Assembly: GCA_949361645.1 (NCBI GenBank)
Contig: OX442434.1
Span: 497,048-561,047, forward strand
Source: Spongilla lacustris
Lineage: Eukaryota > Porifera > Demospongiae > Spongillida > Spongillidae
Direction: 5' to 3'
Length of the DNA: 64,000 nt
The notes under the pieces are model-generated. The model was not told where the DNA came from, did not search any database, and saw only the letters and a list, made by a program, of their open reading frames with translations. The translations under genes were made by a program, and so were the position numbers. Each line of letters opens with the position of its first letter. Position 1 is the stretch's first letter. Below are positions 35,300 to 48,336 of this stretch, piece after piece.

Positions 35300-38200
35300 A
35301 TGGTAGGTGTGCATTATTTAGAATTGCTTCCAACTGGTGATGTATGGGTGGATCGGTAAACAGCCGAAACATGACGTAATTGGCCACTTCTATATGTACA
35401 GAACAGACTAAAGCAGTCTCAGAAGCTGAAGGTTCAGCAGTTCATGAGTATTACCAGTACGGATGAACTCACAGCTCTGAACTGCCTCGGCCAGAATGAC
35501 TGGAGACTCGACATAGCTAGTGATAATTACTTCCAGGACCCAGCCCGTTACTACGTGGAGCCCCCAAGACCTGCTGCTGACAAGAAGAAGATAGAAGCAT
35601 TATTCAACAAATACAGAAGTGGGTGGAGTCGGTGTAGGTTTACGTGGGCATGAATGTGGACGGGAATCTGGGTGTGTAATTACTGAATGTATGTATCAAA
35701 GCACTGTTTAGGCTCCATCTCAACTGTTATACTACAGACTATGTTACAGATATGTTCCAAGAATCATTGACTTGTACTAGACTATGTTCTAAGGATCAGG
35801 CTGTCCTTGTGTTCTAAGGATCAGGCTGCCCTTGTGTTCTAAGGATCAGGCTGTCCTTGTGTTCTAAGGATCAGACTGTCCTGGTGTGCTAAGGATCAGG
35901 CTGTCCTTGTGTTCTAAGGATCAGGCTGTCCTTGTGTGCTAAGGATCAGGCTGTCCTTGTGTGCTAAGGATCAGGCTGTCCTTGTGTTCTAAGGATCAGG
36001 CTGTCCTTGTGTGCTAAGGATCCGGCATAGGCTGCTTCTGTTCAGTTAGATGGATGTATAATCGTGAATTATTCACATCTTACCTTTTAAAATGGGTGTG
36101 TGGCTATAGCTTCCTCTTAGCCATAAGGCTCCTACAGATAGATCTACTAGGCAGTTACAAGACCTACAAACTGTCCTGTGGGGAAAATAATTTCCACATA
36201 ATGGTAGCCTCTTACTCATTGTAGGTTGGGTTATATAACTATATCTGCTTTATTCACATAAATAATCTGGCAGACATGGGCAGTAATTTGAAGCACTTTG
36301 GTTGGGATGAGGGCACTAAATGTGTTATTCCCCTCTTGCAGATGCGGACGATGACAAAATGTTAGCAGAAGGGATCAGTCGATTCTGTGATGATGTCCAT
36401 CTTGACCCCACAAGTCTGACTGTTCTCATCTTAGCGTGGAAATTCAAGGCCACGACACAATGTGAATTCACACGGAAGGAGTTTGTGGAGGGCATGGCTG
36501 AACTAGGGTGAGTCTTCCTTCTAAGGGGAGCTGTATGAGGGGGAGCTGTATGAGGGGGAGCTGTATGAGGGGGCAGAGGGGGAGCTGTATGAGGGGGCAG
36601 AGGGGGAGCTGTATGTGGGGGGCAGAGGGAGAGCTGTATGAGGGGGCAGAGGGGGAGCTGTATGTGGGGGGCAGAGGGGGAGCTGTATGTGGGGGGCAGA
36701 GGGGAGCTGTATGAGGGGGCAGAGGGGGAGCTGTATGAGGGGGGCAGAGGGGGAGCTGTATGAGGGGGGCAGAGGGGGAGCTGTAGTGGGGGGCAGAGGG
36801 AGAGCTGTATGAGGGAGGGGAGCTGTATGAGGGGGCAGAGGGGGAGCTGTATGAGAGGGGCAGAGGGGGAGCTGTATGTGGGGGGCAGAGGGGTAGCTGA
36901 GTGAGGGAGGCCTGAATAACAGATGCGTTGCTACTGCAATTGCAAAAATTGGCTCACTTAAAGTATGCCAATACAGGTTATAAATATTTTAACTGGGAAC
37001 TGCTTATGTTTGGTGGCTTTGGCCTTAGTGTAAACGTCGTCATAAAAGTATGATTGAAGCATCAGCTGTAACTTGCTAGTACATGTGTGAGTAGTGAACT
37101 CACAATTAATCCATTTTCAAACCCTCTTCCACCAAGCTAGAGTATTAAAAGTATTGATGATTGAATCACTGCCAAAACCAGTTCAAAATAAAGCCTTTAA
37201 AGTCAGCCTTTCATTGAAATCCACTGGATGCGAGGACTAGATAATCGATACATGTGCGATTACATTTTCTATGCTGATTATTTGTGCAGCACACATTATC
37301 TATCTCTCCCCTGCTCCATTATCTACCTCACCCCTGCTCCATTATCTACCTCACCCCTGCTCCATTATCTACCTCACCCCTGCTCCATTATCTACCTCAC
37401 CCCTGCTCCATTATCTACCTCACCCCTGCTCCATTATCTACCTCACCCCTGCTCCATTATCTACCTCACCCCTGCTCCATTATCTACCTCACCCCTGCTC
37501 CATTATCTACCTCACCCCTGCTCCATTACTTTGTGCTTGGATGCATGCATTAGCATATTTTGTTACCTACAGGTGCCTCAGTGTGTTTTGTTGTTACTTA
37601 CAGGTGCGATTCTTTAGAGAAATTGAAAAAAAAATGTGACTATCTAGAAAAGGAAATAGACGATTCATTAAAGTTCAAAGACTTTTACCAGTTCACTTTC
37701 AACTTTGCAAAGAATCCAGGACAAAAGGGACTTGGTAAGTGTTTGACTGGGAGTTTGTAAGCAGTCTTGGTGCATTCATTGCACCTGGTGGATACATAGT
37801 TGGTTAGCTTTGGCTATTAAGTAAATCGTTTATTTTTTCTGTTGTTCTGAAGACTTGGAGATGGCTGTTGCGTACTGGAACATTGTACTCAAAGGGAGAT
37901 TCCAACATTTGAGCATCTGGTGTCAGTTTCTACAGGTACAGTAGTTAGGGACTCTCCGTGTGTACTTCATGTGGTGTGCTCACACATTTTGCAGTCATTG
38001 TCTTCTTTGTGTAATCTGGTGTATCTGGTGACTTGTGGGGGGTTGTGTTGAACACCCACTATGATGATCTGGTGACTTGTGGGGGGTTGTGTTGAACACC
38101 CACTATGATGATCTGGTGACTTGTGGGGGGTTGTGTTGAACACCCACTATGATGATCTGGTGACTTGTGGGGGGTTGTGTTGAACACCCACTATGATGAT

Positions 38201-41200
38201 CTGGTGACTTGTGGGGGGTTGTGTTGAACACCCACTATGATGATCTGGTGACTTGTGGGGGGTTGTGTTGAACACCCACTATGATGATCTGGTGACTTGT
38301 GGGGAGTTGTGTTGAACACCCACTATGATGATCTGGTGACTTGTGGGGTTGTGTTGAACACCCACTATGATGATCTGGTGACTTGTGGGGGGTTGTGTTG
38401 AACACCCACTATGATGATCTGGTGACTTGTGGGGGGTTGTGTTGAACACCCACTATGATGATCTGGTGACTTGTGGGGAGTTGTGTTGAACACCCACTAT
38501 GATGATCTGGTGACTTGTGGGGTTGTGTTGAACACCCACTATGATGATCTGGTGACTTGTGGGGGGTTGTGTTGAACACCCACTATGATGATCTGGTGAC
38601 TTGTGGGGGGTTGTGTTGAACACCCACTATGATGATCTGGTGACTTGTGGGGGGTTGTGTTGAACACCCACTATGATGATCTGGTGACTTGTGGGGAGTT
38701 GTGTTGAACACCCACTATGAGGATCAGGTGACTTGTGGGGGGTTGTGTTGAACACCCACTATGATGATCTGGTGATTTGTGGGGGGTTGTGTTGAACACC
38801 CACTATGATGATCTGGTGATTTGTGGGGGGTTGTGTTGAACACCCACTATGATGATCTGGTGACTTGTGGGGAGTTGTGTTGAACACCCACTATGAGGAT
38901 CAGGTGACTTGTGGGGGGTTGTGTTGAACACCCACTATGATGATCTGGTGATTTGTGGGGGGTTGTGTTGAACACCCACTGTGATGATCTGGTGATGTAA
39001 TAACACATGTGTAATTATCACTACCATAGCAACATCCATGTCATGATGTAATTATGCTAGTGTCACTACCATAGCAACATCCATGTCATGATGTAATTAT
39101 GCTAGTGTCACTACCATAGCAACATCCATGTCATGATGTAATTATGCTAGTGTCACTACCATAGCAACATCCATGTCATGATGTAATTATGCTAGTGTCA
39201 CTACCATAGCAACATCCATGTCATGATGTAATTATGCTAGTGTCACTACCATAGCAACATCCATGTCATGATGTAATTATGCTAGTGTCACTACCATAGC
39301 AACATCCATGTCATGATGTAATTATGCTAGTGTCACTACCATAGCAACATCCATGTCATGATGTGCACATTTGTTTGCACATCTGCTTAGTTTGGATGGT
39401 CAAGGAAGAACTGGAAATAATAATCTTTTTTTTCACAGGACCAGCACAAGCGATCTATCCCAAAGGACACATGGAACCTTTTGCTGGATTTTGCCAACAC
39501 AATTGATGGAACCATGGCTAATTATGATGAAGAAGGTACAGGTATAGGAGAGGGGAGGGTGTGCATAGGAGAGGGGAGGGTGTGCATAGGAGAGGGGAGG
39601 GTGTGCATAGGAGAGGGGAGGGTGTGCATAGGAGAGGGAGGGTGTGCATAGGAGAGGGAGGGTGTGCATAGGAGAGGGGAGGGTGTGCATAGGAGAGGGG
39701 AGGGTGTGCATAGGAGAGGGGAGGGTGTGCATAGGAGAGGGGAGGGTGTGCATAGGAGAGGGGAGGGTGTGCATAGGAGAGGGGAGGGTGTGCATAGGAG
39801 AGGGGAGCTCACTATACAACTAATGGCCCCCCTGTATGTAGTAATGGGCTGGCAATTAAGTGAGTGCGATAATGTAGATTATGTATTGAACATAATAGAC
39901 AAGGCAACCATTTCAATAGTGTTCTGTGTGTGGCTGCCAAGGATGAGCACATTCACTGTTGTGTTCATTGGTGTGGGTATGGTCCTTCTTTGTTGTCAGT
40001 AGCCAATGTTATGTGGTGTGGGTAGATCTATGCAAGTGGATACATCTGTATTGAAGAGTCATTGTGTACCCAGTGCCTTCCCACATTCCTGCTGCTCATG
40101 TGCCCCCCATCCTAGCAGCATTAGTGTAGTGTAGTCACTGTAGTGTGGATGAGAGATGGTGTGGTATGGTGTAGTATGGTGTGGTATGGTGTAGTTGTAG
40201 TATAGGGTGGTATGGTGTAGTTGTAGTATGGTGTGGTATGGTGTAGTTGTAGTATGGTGTGGTGTGGTGTAGTTGTAGTATGGTGTGGTATGGTGTAGTT
40301 GTAGTATGGTGTGGTATGGTGTAGTTGTAGTATAGGGTGGTATGGTGTAGTTGTAGTATAGGGTGGTGTGGTGTAGTTGTAGTATGGTGTGGTATGGTGT
40401 AGTTGTAGTATGGTGTGGTATGGTGTAGTTGTAGTATAGGGTGGTATGGTGTAGTTGTAGTATAGGGTGGTATGGTGTAGTTGTAGTATGGTGTGGTGTG
40501 GTGTAGTTGTAGTATGGTGTGGTATGGTGTAGTTGTAGTATGGTGTGGTGTGGTGTAGTTGTAGTATGGTGTGGTATGGTGTAGTTGTAGTATGGTGTGG
40601 TATGGTGTAGTTGTAGTATGGTGTGGTATGGTGTAGTTGTAGTATGGTGTGGTATGGTGTAGTTGTAGTATAGGGTGGTATGGTGTAGTTGTAGTATGGT
40701 GTGGTGTGGTGTAGTTGTAGTATGGTGTGGTATGGTGTAGTTGTAGTATGGTGTGGTGTGGTGTAGTTGTAGTATGGTGTGGTATGGTGTAGTTGTAGTA
40801 TGGTGTGGTGTGGTGTAGTTGTAGTATAGGGTGGTATGGTGTAGTTGTAGTATAGGGTGGTATGGTGTAGTTGTAGTATGGTGTGGTATGGTGTAGTTGT
40901 AGTATAGGGTGGTATGGTGTAGTTGTAGTATGGTGTGGTATGGTGTAGTTGTAGTATGGTGTGGTGTGGTGTAGTTGTAGTATAGGGTGGTATGGTGTAG
41001 TATGGTGTGGTATGGTGTAGTTGTAGTATAGGGTGGTATGGTGTAGTTGTAGTATGGTGTGGTATGGTGTAGTATGGTGTGGTATGGTGTAGTTGTAGTA
41101 TAGGGTGGTATGGTGTAGTTGTAGTATGGTGTGGTATGGTGTAGTTGTAGTATAGGGTGGTATGGTGTAGTTGTAGTATGGTGTGGTATGGTGTAGTATG

Positions 41201-43901
41201 GTGTGGTATGGTGTAGTTGTAGTATAGGGTGGTATGGTGTAGTTGTAGTATGGTGTGGTATGGTGTAGTTGTAGTATAGGGTGGTATGGTGTAGTTGTAG
41301 TATAGGGTGGTATGGTGTAGTTGTAGTATGGTGTGGTATGGTGTAGTTGTAGTATGGTGTGGTATGGTGTAGTTGTAGTATGGTGTGGTATGGTGTAGTT
41401 GTAGTATGGTGTGGTATGGTGTAGTTGTAGTATAGGGTGGTATGGTGTAGTATGGTGTGGTATGGTGTAGTTGTAGTATAGGGTGGTATGGTGTAGTTGT
41501 AGTATGGTGTGGTATGGTGTAGTATGGTGTGGTATGGTGTAGTTGTAGTATAGGGTGGTATGGTGTAGTTGTAGTATGGTGTGGTATGGTGTAGTTGTAG
41601 TATGGTGTGGTATGGTGTAGTTGTAGTATGGTGTGGTATGGTGTAGTTGTAGTATAGGGTGGTATGGTGTAGTTGTAGTATGGTGTGGTATGGTGTAGTT
41701 GTAGTATGGTGTGGTATGGTGTAGTTGTAGTATAGGGTGGTATGGTGTAGTTGTAGTATAGGGTGGTATGGTGTAGTTGTAGTATGGTGTGGTATGGTGT
41801 AGTTGTAGTATAGGGTGGTATGGTGTAGTTGTAGTATGGTGTGGTATGGTGTAGTTGTAGTATAGGGTGGTATGGTGTAGTTGTAGTATGGTGTGGTATG
41901 GTGTAGTTGTAGTATGGTGTGGTGTGGTGTAGTTGTAGTATAGGGTGGTATGGTGTAGTTGTAGTATAGGGTGGTATGGTGTAGTTGTAGTATAGGGTGG
42001 TATGGTGTAGTTGTAGTATGGTGTGGTGTGGTGTAGTTGTAGTATAGGGTGGTATGGTGTAGTTGTAGTATGGTGTGGTATGGTGTAGTTGTAGTATAGG
42101 GTGGTATGGTGTAGTTGTAGTATGGTGTGGTGTGGTGTAGTTGTAGTATAGGGTGGTATGGTGTAGTTGTAGTATAGGGTGGTATGGTGTAGTTGTAGTA
42201 TAGGGTGGTATGGTGTAGTTGTAGTATGGTGTGGTGTGGTGTAGTTGTAGTATAGGGTGGTATGGTGTAGTTGTAGTATGGTGTGGTATGGTGTAGTTGT
42301 AGTATAGGGTGGTATGGTGTAGTTGTAGTATGGTGTGGTATGGTGTAGTTGTAGTATGGTGTGGTGTGGTGTAGTTGTAGTATAGGGTGGTATGGTGTAG
42401 TTGTAGTATAGGGTGGTATGGTGTAGTTGTAGTATAGGGTGGTATGGTGTAGTTGTAGTATGGTGTGGTGTGGTGTAGTTGTAGTATAGGGTGGTATGGT
42501 GTAGTTGTAGTATAGGGTGGTATGGTGTAGTTGTAGTATAGGGTGGTATGGTGTAGTTGTAGTATGGTGTGGTATGGTGTAGTTGTAGTATAGGGTGGTA
42601 TGGTGTAGTTGTAGTATGGTGTGGTATGGTGTAGTTGTAGTATAGGGTGGTATGGTGTAGTTGTAGTATGGTGTGGTGTGGTGTAGTTGTAGTATGGTGT
42701 GGTATGGTGTAGTTGTAGTATGGTGTGGTGTGGTGTAGTTGTAGTATGGTGTGGTATGGTGTAGTTGTAGTATGGTGTGGTGTGGTGTAGTTGTAGTATA
42801 GGGTGGTATGGTGTAGTTGTAGTATGGTGTGGTATGGTGTAGTTGTAGTATAGGGTGGTATGGTGTAGTTGTAGTATGGTGTGGTGTGGTGTAGTTGTAG
42901 TATAGGGTGGTATGGTGTAGTATGGTGTGGTATGGTGTAGTTGTAGTATAGGGTGGTATGGTGTAGTTGTAGTATGGTGTGGTATGGTGTAGTATGGTGT
43001 GGTATGGTGTAGTTGTAGTATGGTGTGGTATGGTGTAGTTGTAGTATGGTGTGGTATGGTGTAGTTGTAGTATGGTGTGGTATGGTGTAGTTGTAGTATG
43101 GTGTGGTATGGTGTAGTATGGTGTAGTATGGTGTGGTGTGGTGTAGTTGTAGTATGGTGTGGTATGGTGTGGTATGGTGTAGTTGTAGTATGGTGTGGTA
43201 TGGTGTAGTTGTAGTATGGTGTGGTATGGTGTAGTTGTAGTATGGTGTGGTATGGTGTGGTATGGTGTAGTTGTAGTATGGTGTGGTATGGTGTAGTTGT
43301 AGTATGGTGTGGTATGGTGTGGTATGGTGTGGTATGGATGGGAGATGGTTTAGTATGGAGATGGTTAGTACACGTATGTTGACTGCTGTGTGTTGTCTGC
43401 AAGTATTGAATATGAATCTGGTCACCCACAACAATCTGTGATGAACAGAATATAGTTGGTCCTTTGTATCATGCTGTTGTGTCCTTGAAAATAAATACTT
43501 TGAATTGCGTGGAAGTGTAGTGAGTGGAAGGTGAGGAGGTGTGAATGTGGAAGGTGAGGTGTGAGTGGAGGGTGAGGTATGAGTGGAAGGTGGAAGGTGA
43601 GGTGTGAGTGTGGAAGGTGAGGTGAGTGTGGAAGGTGAGGTGAGTGTGGAAGGTGAGGTGAGTGTGGAAGGTGAGGTGTGAGTGTGGAAGGTGAGGTGAG
43701 TGGAAGGTGAGGTGTGAGTGTGGAAGGTGAGGTGAGTGGAAGGTGAGAATTTGGTAAGTGATTATTACTTGGAAGTTTGTTCATCCTTGCACCCTCTCCA
43801 CACACACACACACAAACACAGGTGCATGGCCAGTTCTCATCGATGACTTCGTTGAATATGCCAGACCAATCATCCAAGCCAAGGGACAAGACAGTGTATA
43901 A
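35300..43901 (+). CDS. DCUN1D1: DCN1-like NEDD8 E3 ligase (DCUN1D1/DCUN1D2 type)
   Basis: Seven exons: 35300-35302 (ATG only), 35402-35618, 36342-36507, 37604-37734, 37853-37935, 39439-39535 and 43822-43901, about 260 aa. Domains: N-terminal UBA-like region ([17 protein letters not shown]), [19 protein letters not shown], then the PONY domain ([100 protein letters not shown]). The protein binds cullins and UBC12 and promotes cullin neddylation; the DAD-patch region is present. The N-terminal Met-Asn split after ATG was chosen because it restores MNRLK, as in other DCUN1D1 proteins. Introns 2-6 are all minisatellite-rich; the last is 4.3 kb. Confidence 0.93.
35790..36025. repeat. 25-bp minisatellite in DCUN1D1 intron 2
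   Basis: About nine copies of TTCTAAGGATCAGGCTGTCC plus TTGTG. Confidence 0.9.
36525..36905. repeat. G-rich minisatellite in DCUN1D1 intron 3
   Basis: GGGGGAGCTGTATGAGGGGG-type units of 18-27 bp, starting about 20 bp after the donor (CTAGG|GTGAGT). G-runs of 5-7 could form quadruplexes in the RNA. Confidence 0.9.
37305..37535. repeat. 23-bp minisatellite in DCUN1D1 intron 3
   Basis: Ten copies of CCCCTGCTCCATTATCTACC plus TCA. It sits just upstream of two similar acceptors, GTTACCTACAGGTGC (37562) and GTTACTTACAGGTGC (37593); only the second restores the frame. Confidence 0.9.
38015..38995. repeat. 44-bp minisatellite in DCUN1D1 intron 5
   Basis: About 22 copies of a unit starting GATCTGGTGACTTGTGGGG and including TTGTGTTGAACACCCACTAT. 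Variant copies (GGGGAG, ATTTGTG, GAGGATCAGG) recur in blocks, implying multi-unit duplication. Confidence 0.93.
38996..39362. repeat. 45-bp minisatellite in DCUN1D1 intron 5
   Basis: Eight almost identical copies of a unit containing TAATTATGCTAGTGTCACTA and CCATAGCAACATCCATGTCA. It follows the 44-bp array directly. Confidence 0.93.
39538..39810. repeat. 22-23 bp minisatellite starting at a DCUN1D1 splice donor
   Basis: About 12 copies of GTGTGCATAGGAGAGGGGAG-type units. The first copy begins within three bases of the donor at 39535/39536 (GAAG|GTACAGGTATAGGAG). Confidence 0.9.
40139..43370. repeat. Giant 26-bp array, cytosine-free on the sense strand, in DCUN1D1 intron 6
   Basis: About 3.2 kb of 26-bp units starting GTAGTTGTAG. 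The second half is TATGGTGTGGTATGGT (A), TATAGGGTGGTATGGT (B) or TATGGTGTGGTGTGGT (C), with a 20-bp short form lacking TTGTAG (S). The plus strand has only A, G and T over the whole block, so the minus strand has no G and therefore no TAG or TGA. This creates two fake minus-strand open frames of about 1,100 codons ([16 protein letters not shown] peptide). The sense intron RNA would be G/U-rich and C-less for over 3 kb. Confidence 0.95.
43510..43750. repeat. GGAAGGTGAGGTG minisatellite in DCUN1D1 intron 6
   Basis: Units of 17-23 bp (GTGGAAGGTGAGGTGAGT), between the giant array and the last exon. Many contain GGTGAGT-like donor matches. Confidence 0.88.
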
Positions 43902-44492
<591 letters not shown>

Positions 44493-47400
44493 TTAAAAGA
44501 GGCAGAAGAGAGCCATAAATAGGAACAGTACAGAGTGTGGGAGTGACCTCTCAGTCCCTGAACTTGCATCTATCTCCTCGCCTGAGCACGGTTCAAACTC
44601 CTCTGTGGTCTCTGAAGGCTCCTGTGGTGTAGGTGTAGAAGATGCACCTGGTGTGGGGATCGCACATTCGTCGCCATAGCTACCCGACCCACCTCCCGAC
44701 CCAGACTCGTAAGCACCCACGCCCTGAGGTGCATTGGTTGCCATGGGTACGGCATACTGGAGGTCACATGATGTGGTGGGTATTACACAGTCCTCGTCAT
44801 CCACACTGCACAGTCCAAGCTTGACCTTCATGTAGGTGGTGACCAGGGTGAGGATCTGGGCCTGACTGTTGTACTCCCGTCCTCCCCACGGACACACCAG
44901 TACCTCTGGGTTGCTGAACTGACTAGGAATGCCAGGCTGTGAGATGTTCTTGTGGTAGCTGCAATGGTCCAATGGGGAGGGAGGGAGGGGGTAAGAAGAA
45001 CTGCTGTGATCAATGGAACAAGTGTGTGATCTCAGTGGAATGTCAAAACACACATAACTGGTTAGTAAAGGGCAAAACACATGCAGTTGCTAATTATACT
45101 GCTATGGTAGTCATAGCAATGAAGCAGCACTGATGCAATGCTATATACCCTTATATTCATGCCCTTGAAGGTAGTGAACCTAACATTAGTGTTAGACTCC
45201 TCACCCTTCAAGGTCTTGTCCATTCCAGCATTGCTCATTGGTTGGTACGGCCTGCAGGGAACTGCATGTCGCCTCGGGTAGCGTTGCCAGTAGAGGTGGG
45301 AGGGGCCACAGGCAGGTGGCAGAGCTGTTGATGGCAGTAATGAGTGCTGCCATCAATGCTGACTGTGTTGATCTTCTGGCAATGGGATGGAATGTAGACC
45401 GTTTGCTGCTACCGGTGTTACATTGGGCTGTTAACTATACACACACACACACACACACACACGTAGGTATTGTTAAGCAATAAGCATTGGAACATAAATC
45501 CATCCCCCTATCACCCAGTGCGTCAACCACACAACTTACATTCTTACAGGTTCTTTCCTTTTACCTAACTAGACTTGGCTATCAGGTGCATTAAGCAGAG
45601 ACACTTAATTGACTGCTTGCACTTGGTGGTGAATGCTGCTCTTACATGTACTTGTGATCTGACCACACAATGTGAGCAGTTGGCAGGTCTCCTGCATAAC
45701 ACTGTAACAGGGTCACAATGTAGGATTCACCCTTGGAACGCGGGCTAGGGGTTAATAGGAACACATTTACTCTGTCTGTGTATCTATTTTTTTTGCACCC
45801 TGCAAGGTTTGCATGTGGTGGTCTGGAAGATGAGGTGACAACTCTAGATAAGAAAACAGCTGGGACTTTTAGTGGTAGCTATGTAAGCACATCCTGTTTG
45901 CCTGCCTACAACAAAAACATCCATCCTTTGATCACACCCACATATACAAAAACATCCATCCTTTGATCACACACACCCACACACACACATTTTACTGGTT
46001 TTGAACTCCAGAGTGATGCACAACAAACACAACCAATTCACCACATCCAAATGGTTCAGATTGCTCTCACCTGACTGTTGATGGTTGGCCACCCGTTATA
46101 AACATTGCTCATTATTATTAAAAACTTGTTCTCCAGGAGGGTGATTTGGTCCCAGGGACTGTAATCTGTCTTCAACGCACTCGCAAATGTCGCCATGGTG
46201 CTCACAAACTTGCTGAGTGGCTCAGCTAGCTCTGCAAAGTCCACCAAACAGCCCCTGAACGTGTTCAGGCACATCCCCTGGCAAGGCTCCGCCCCCAAAC
46301 CACTTCCCCCATATCCAGCGCAGTAGGGACATGCCAGCATCCTAGCCAGAGAGACGTTGCACCCCCGGGTGAACAGCGGGGACCCGATGGACCCTAGGAC
46401 CACATCGCTGGTGTTGAGGGCTAAGAGGTAACTGAGCAGTGCGTCAAACGGCCTGCTGAAAACGTTGTAGTACGATTGCACACTGGGGCCCTGGGTTGCG
46501 AGGAAGTAACGGTAGGTGCAGTTGCGGAACTCTGGGGTGTCTGGTGGGATGGTAGTAAATGCGAAGGCGCGGTATGCGACCATGTAGAGGTTAAAGAACA
46601 CCTGGTAAAACTGATCTTTGAGCTGGCAGGTGTTCCGTGTGTACACGGCTTGTTGGAGGTAACTGTAGAAGGTGTCGAACAGGGTGAGGTAAGGTGCCAA
46701 ATGTAACCCGTACATGCTGCGAAGGTCGGAGACTAGCACAGCCTTGCTTTCACCGATGAAGTTGTACAGCAAATCTACATAAATGGATGTGTGTAATCAT
46801 GGAGCTACTGACCGACATTCAACACTGAACCCAAACACAGTTCAAAAACACGCACACACATCTGATTGGTTCCTGGTCACCCAAAGAGACACAGGCCAGT
46901 GGGAGGTCCCAAGCCCTGGCTCCATGGTTGATACTGCTCCATTTTAAATTCTGCTTGTTTTTTTTTTTCTCTTCATAAAATAGTTTGTCACCAATGATTT
47001 TACACCTCAGCTAGCAATCATTTCACACCTCGTTATATATATTTTTTCACCGTAGCCTAGCCATATGTGCCATCAAAGAGTGCCCACTCTGAGTCTCCTC
47101 CCTTCAAAGCATTAGTACAGTTCACGCGCGTGCGGGCGCCCGTCCTCCCATGGCCACCTGCCCATACTAGTACTGAAACGTACTAAAAACCATCGCACGT
47201 GATATTACTTATTTCTCACCATACACTGTACTGCTGTCGCACTGTTTGGTCCTAGCGCTTAGGATGCCGTGGATTTGCGTCTGGTACCTGACGGTGACGT
47301 CTGTGTCTATCAGCGCTTCGGTCCTACTGGAGCAGCAGCTCGATGGGAGCGCGCAAACGCCTCCAAGCACAGCTGCATGCAAGGGGGAAATGACATCAGC

Positions 47401-47691
47401 GTAAGAGGCATCACACACAGGCACAGGGTACTGATCGCCTTAGCATATAAGGAAAAGGAACTAGTGGAGTGTCAGTATTAATGAACCGTCAGGCATCGTG
47501 TGCGCGGCGTACATACATACACAGTAATGGTAGCTAGTAGTGGGAAACGTACCGTCAGTAGAGTTTTGGTTTCCTGAACTGAAATTGGACAGTATTTCAG
47601 ACACCGCACTACAACTATGGTTTTGATTTGCGACATTTGACTTAATAACGATCGAAGCGACCAGACATACTCGTAAAACAATTCGCATCAT
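44493..47691 (-). CDS. Glypican A (GPI-anchored heparan-sulfate proteoglycan core protein)
   Basis: Five exons: 47553-47691, 47220-47372, 46071-46774, 45205-45434 and 44493-44958, in phase, about 563 aa (typical glypican size). Signal peptide MMRIVLRVCLVASIVI. Glypican cysteine pattern: CALPSSCCSSRTEAL, then YTRNTCQLKDQFYQVFFNLY, GCNVSLARMLACPYCAG, EPCQGMCLNTFRGCLVDFAEL, QCNTGSSKR, EQCWNGQDLEG, FSNPEVLVCPW. A glycosaminoglycan attachment stretch (YESGSGGGSGSYGDE) follows, then an acidic/Pro-rich stalk and a short hydrophobic GPI tail (HSVLFLFMALFCLF). Glypicans tune Wnt, Hedgehog and BMP signalling in animals. The acceptor of exon 4 uses a (TG)n tract. Paralogue of the gene at 57773-63555. 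Confidence 0.87.
45436..45464. repeat. (CA)n microsatellite forming a glypican A acceptor tract
   Basis: On the gene strand this reads GTGTGTGTGTATAG before the exon, so a (TG)n tract replaces the usual polypyrimidine tract. Confidence 0.8.
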
Positions 47692-48336
47692 TTTTTTTTA
47701 AAGCCAGTGTATTTGTACGATTTAATTTATTCGCTATAACTCGCGCGCACGCAATATACATTTAATTAAAGCGGCGCGAAACGTCAAGTCTCGGCCCCAG
47801 TGTACAAATTATACCCGATTACATGTACTTTTATTTCGAGCATCAAGCTTATGTCTAAGAGGACCTAGGGTAAAGTGGAGGAGTGGACTAGGCTTTGATG
47901 TAGGGCATCACTTCCTACAATTATGCAATAGGCTTTAGCATTTTTTAGCATTGTCTTTCTTTGAATGTTATTCTTCTTTTGTTATGTATGTATGTTATTA
48001 AATGCGATCATACAACTTGATACAAGTACGTCAGCCGTCTTCAAAGGTGTTTAAGCTGCTGAGTTCGGACATATTCTATAAAAGGTTTGCTGTATAGCAT
48101 CATCGTTTTTTCAGTTGTGTAGCAGTGGGCTTATTTTTGTACGCGAAGCTTGTGGTCAAAGGCAAGACATGGAGGCCAACCAGGATTTTGACTATACACC
48201 AAGATCTCCAGAGCTGATGCTGCATCTGTAGGAATCTTTCAATCACTGATAACACTAACTTAAAGTACTGCCAGCAGTACACACAGATATGCAATTCATA
48301 ATTCATTGGTTTTGTAGTGGAGAAGCACAAGATAAT
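47692..48336. other. Glypican A promoter region and R1 3' flank
   Basis: AT-rich. No TATA box at a convincing distance and no gene seen. Confidence 0.5.

Noticed and set aside
38015..39362. Possible CRISPR or regulatory array in the 44-bp and 45-bp repeats
   Set aside because: Head-to-tail tandem copies with no spacers; plain intronic minisatellites.
40121..43434. Two overlapping minus-strand open frames of about 1,100 codons
   Set aside because: They arise because the minus strand of the 26-bp array has no G, so TAG and TGA cannot occur. The peptide is a simple repeat and the region is an intron.
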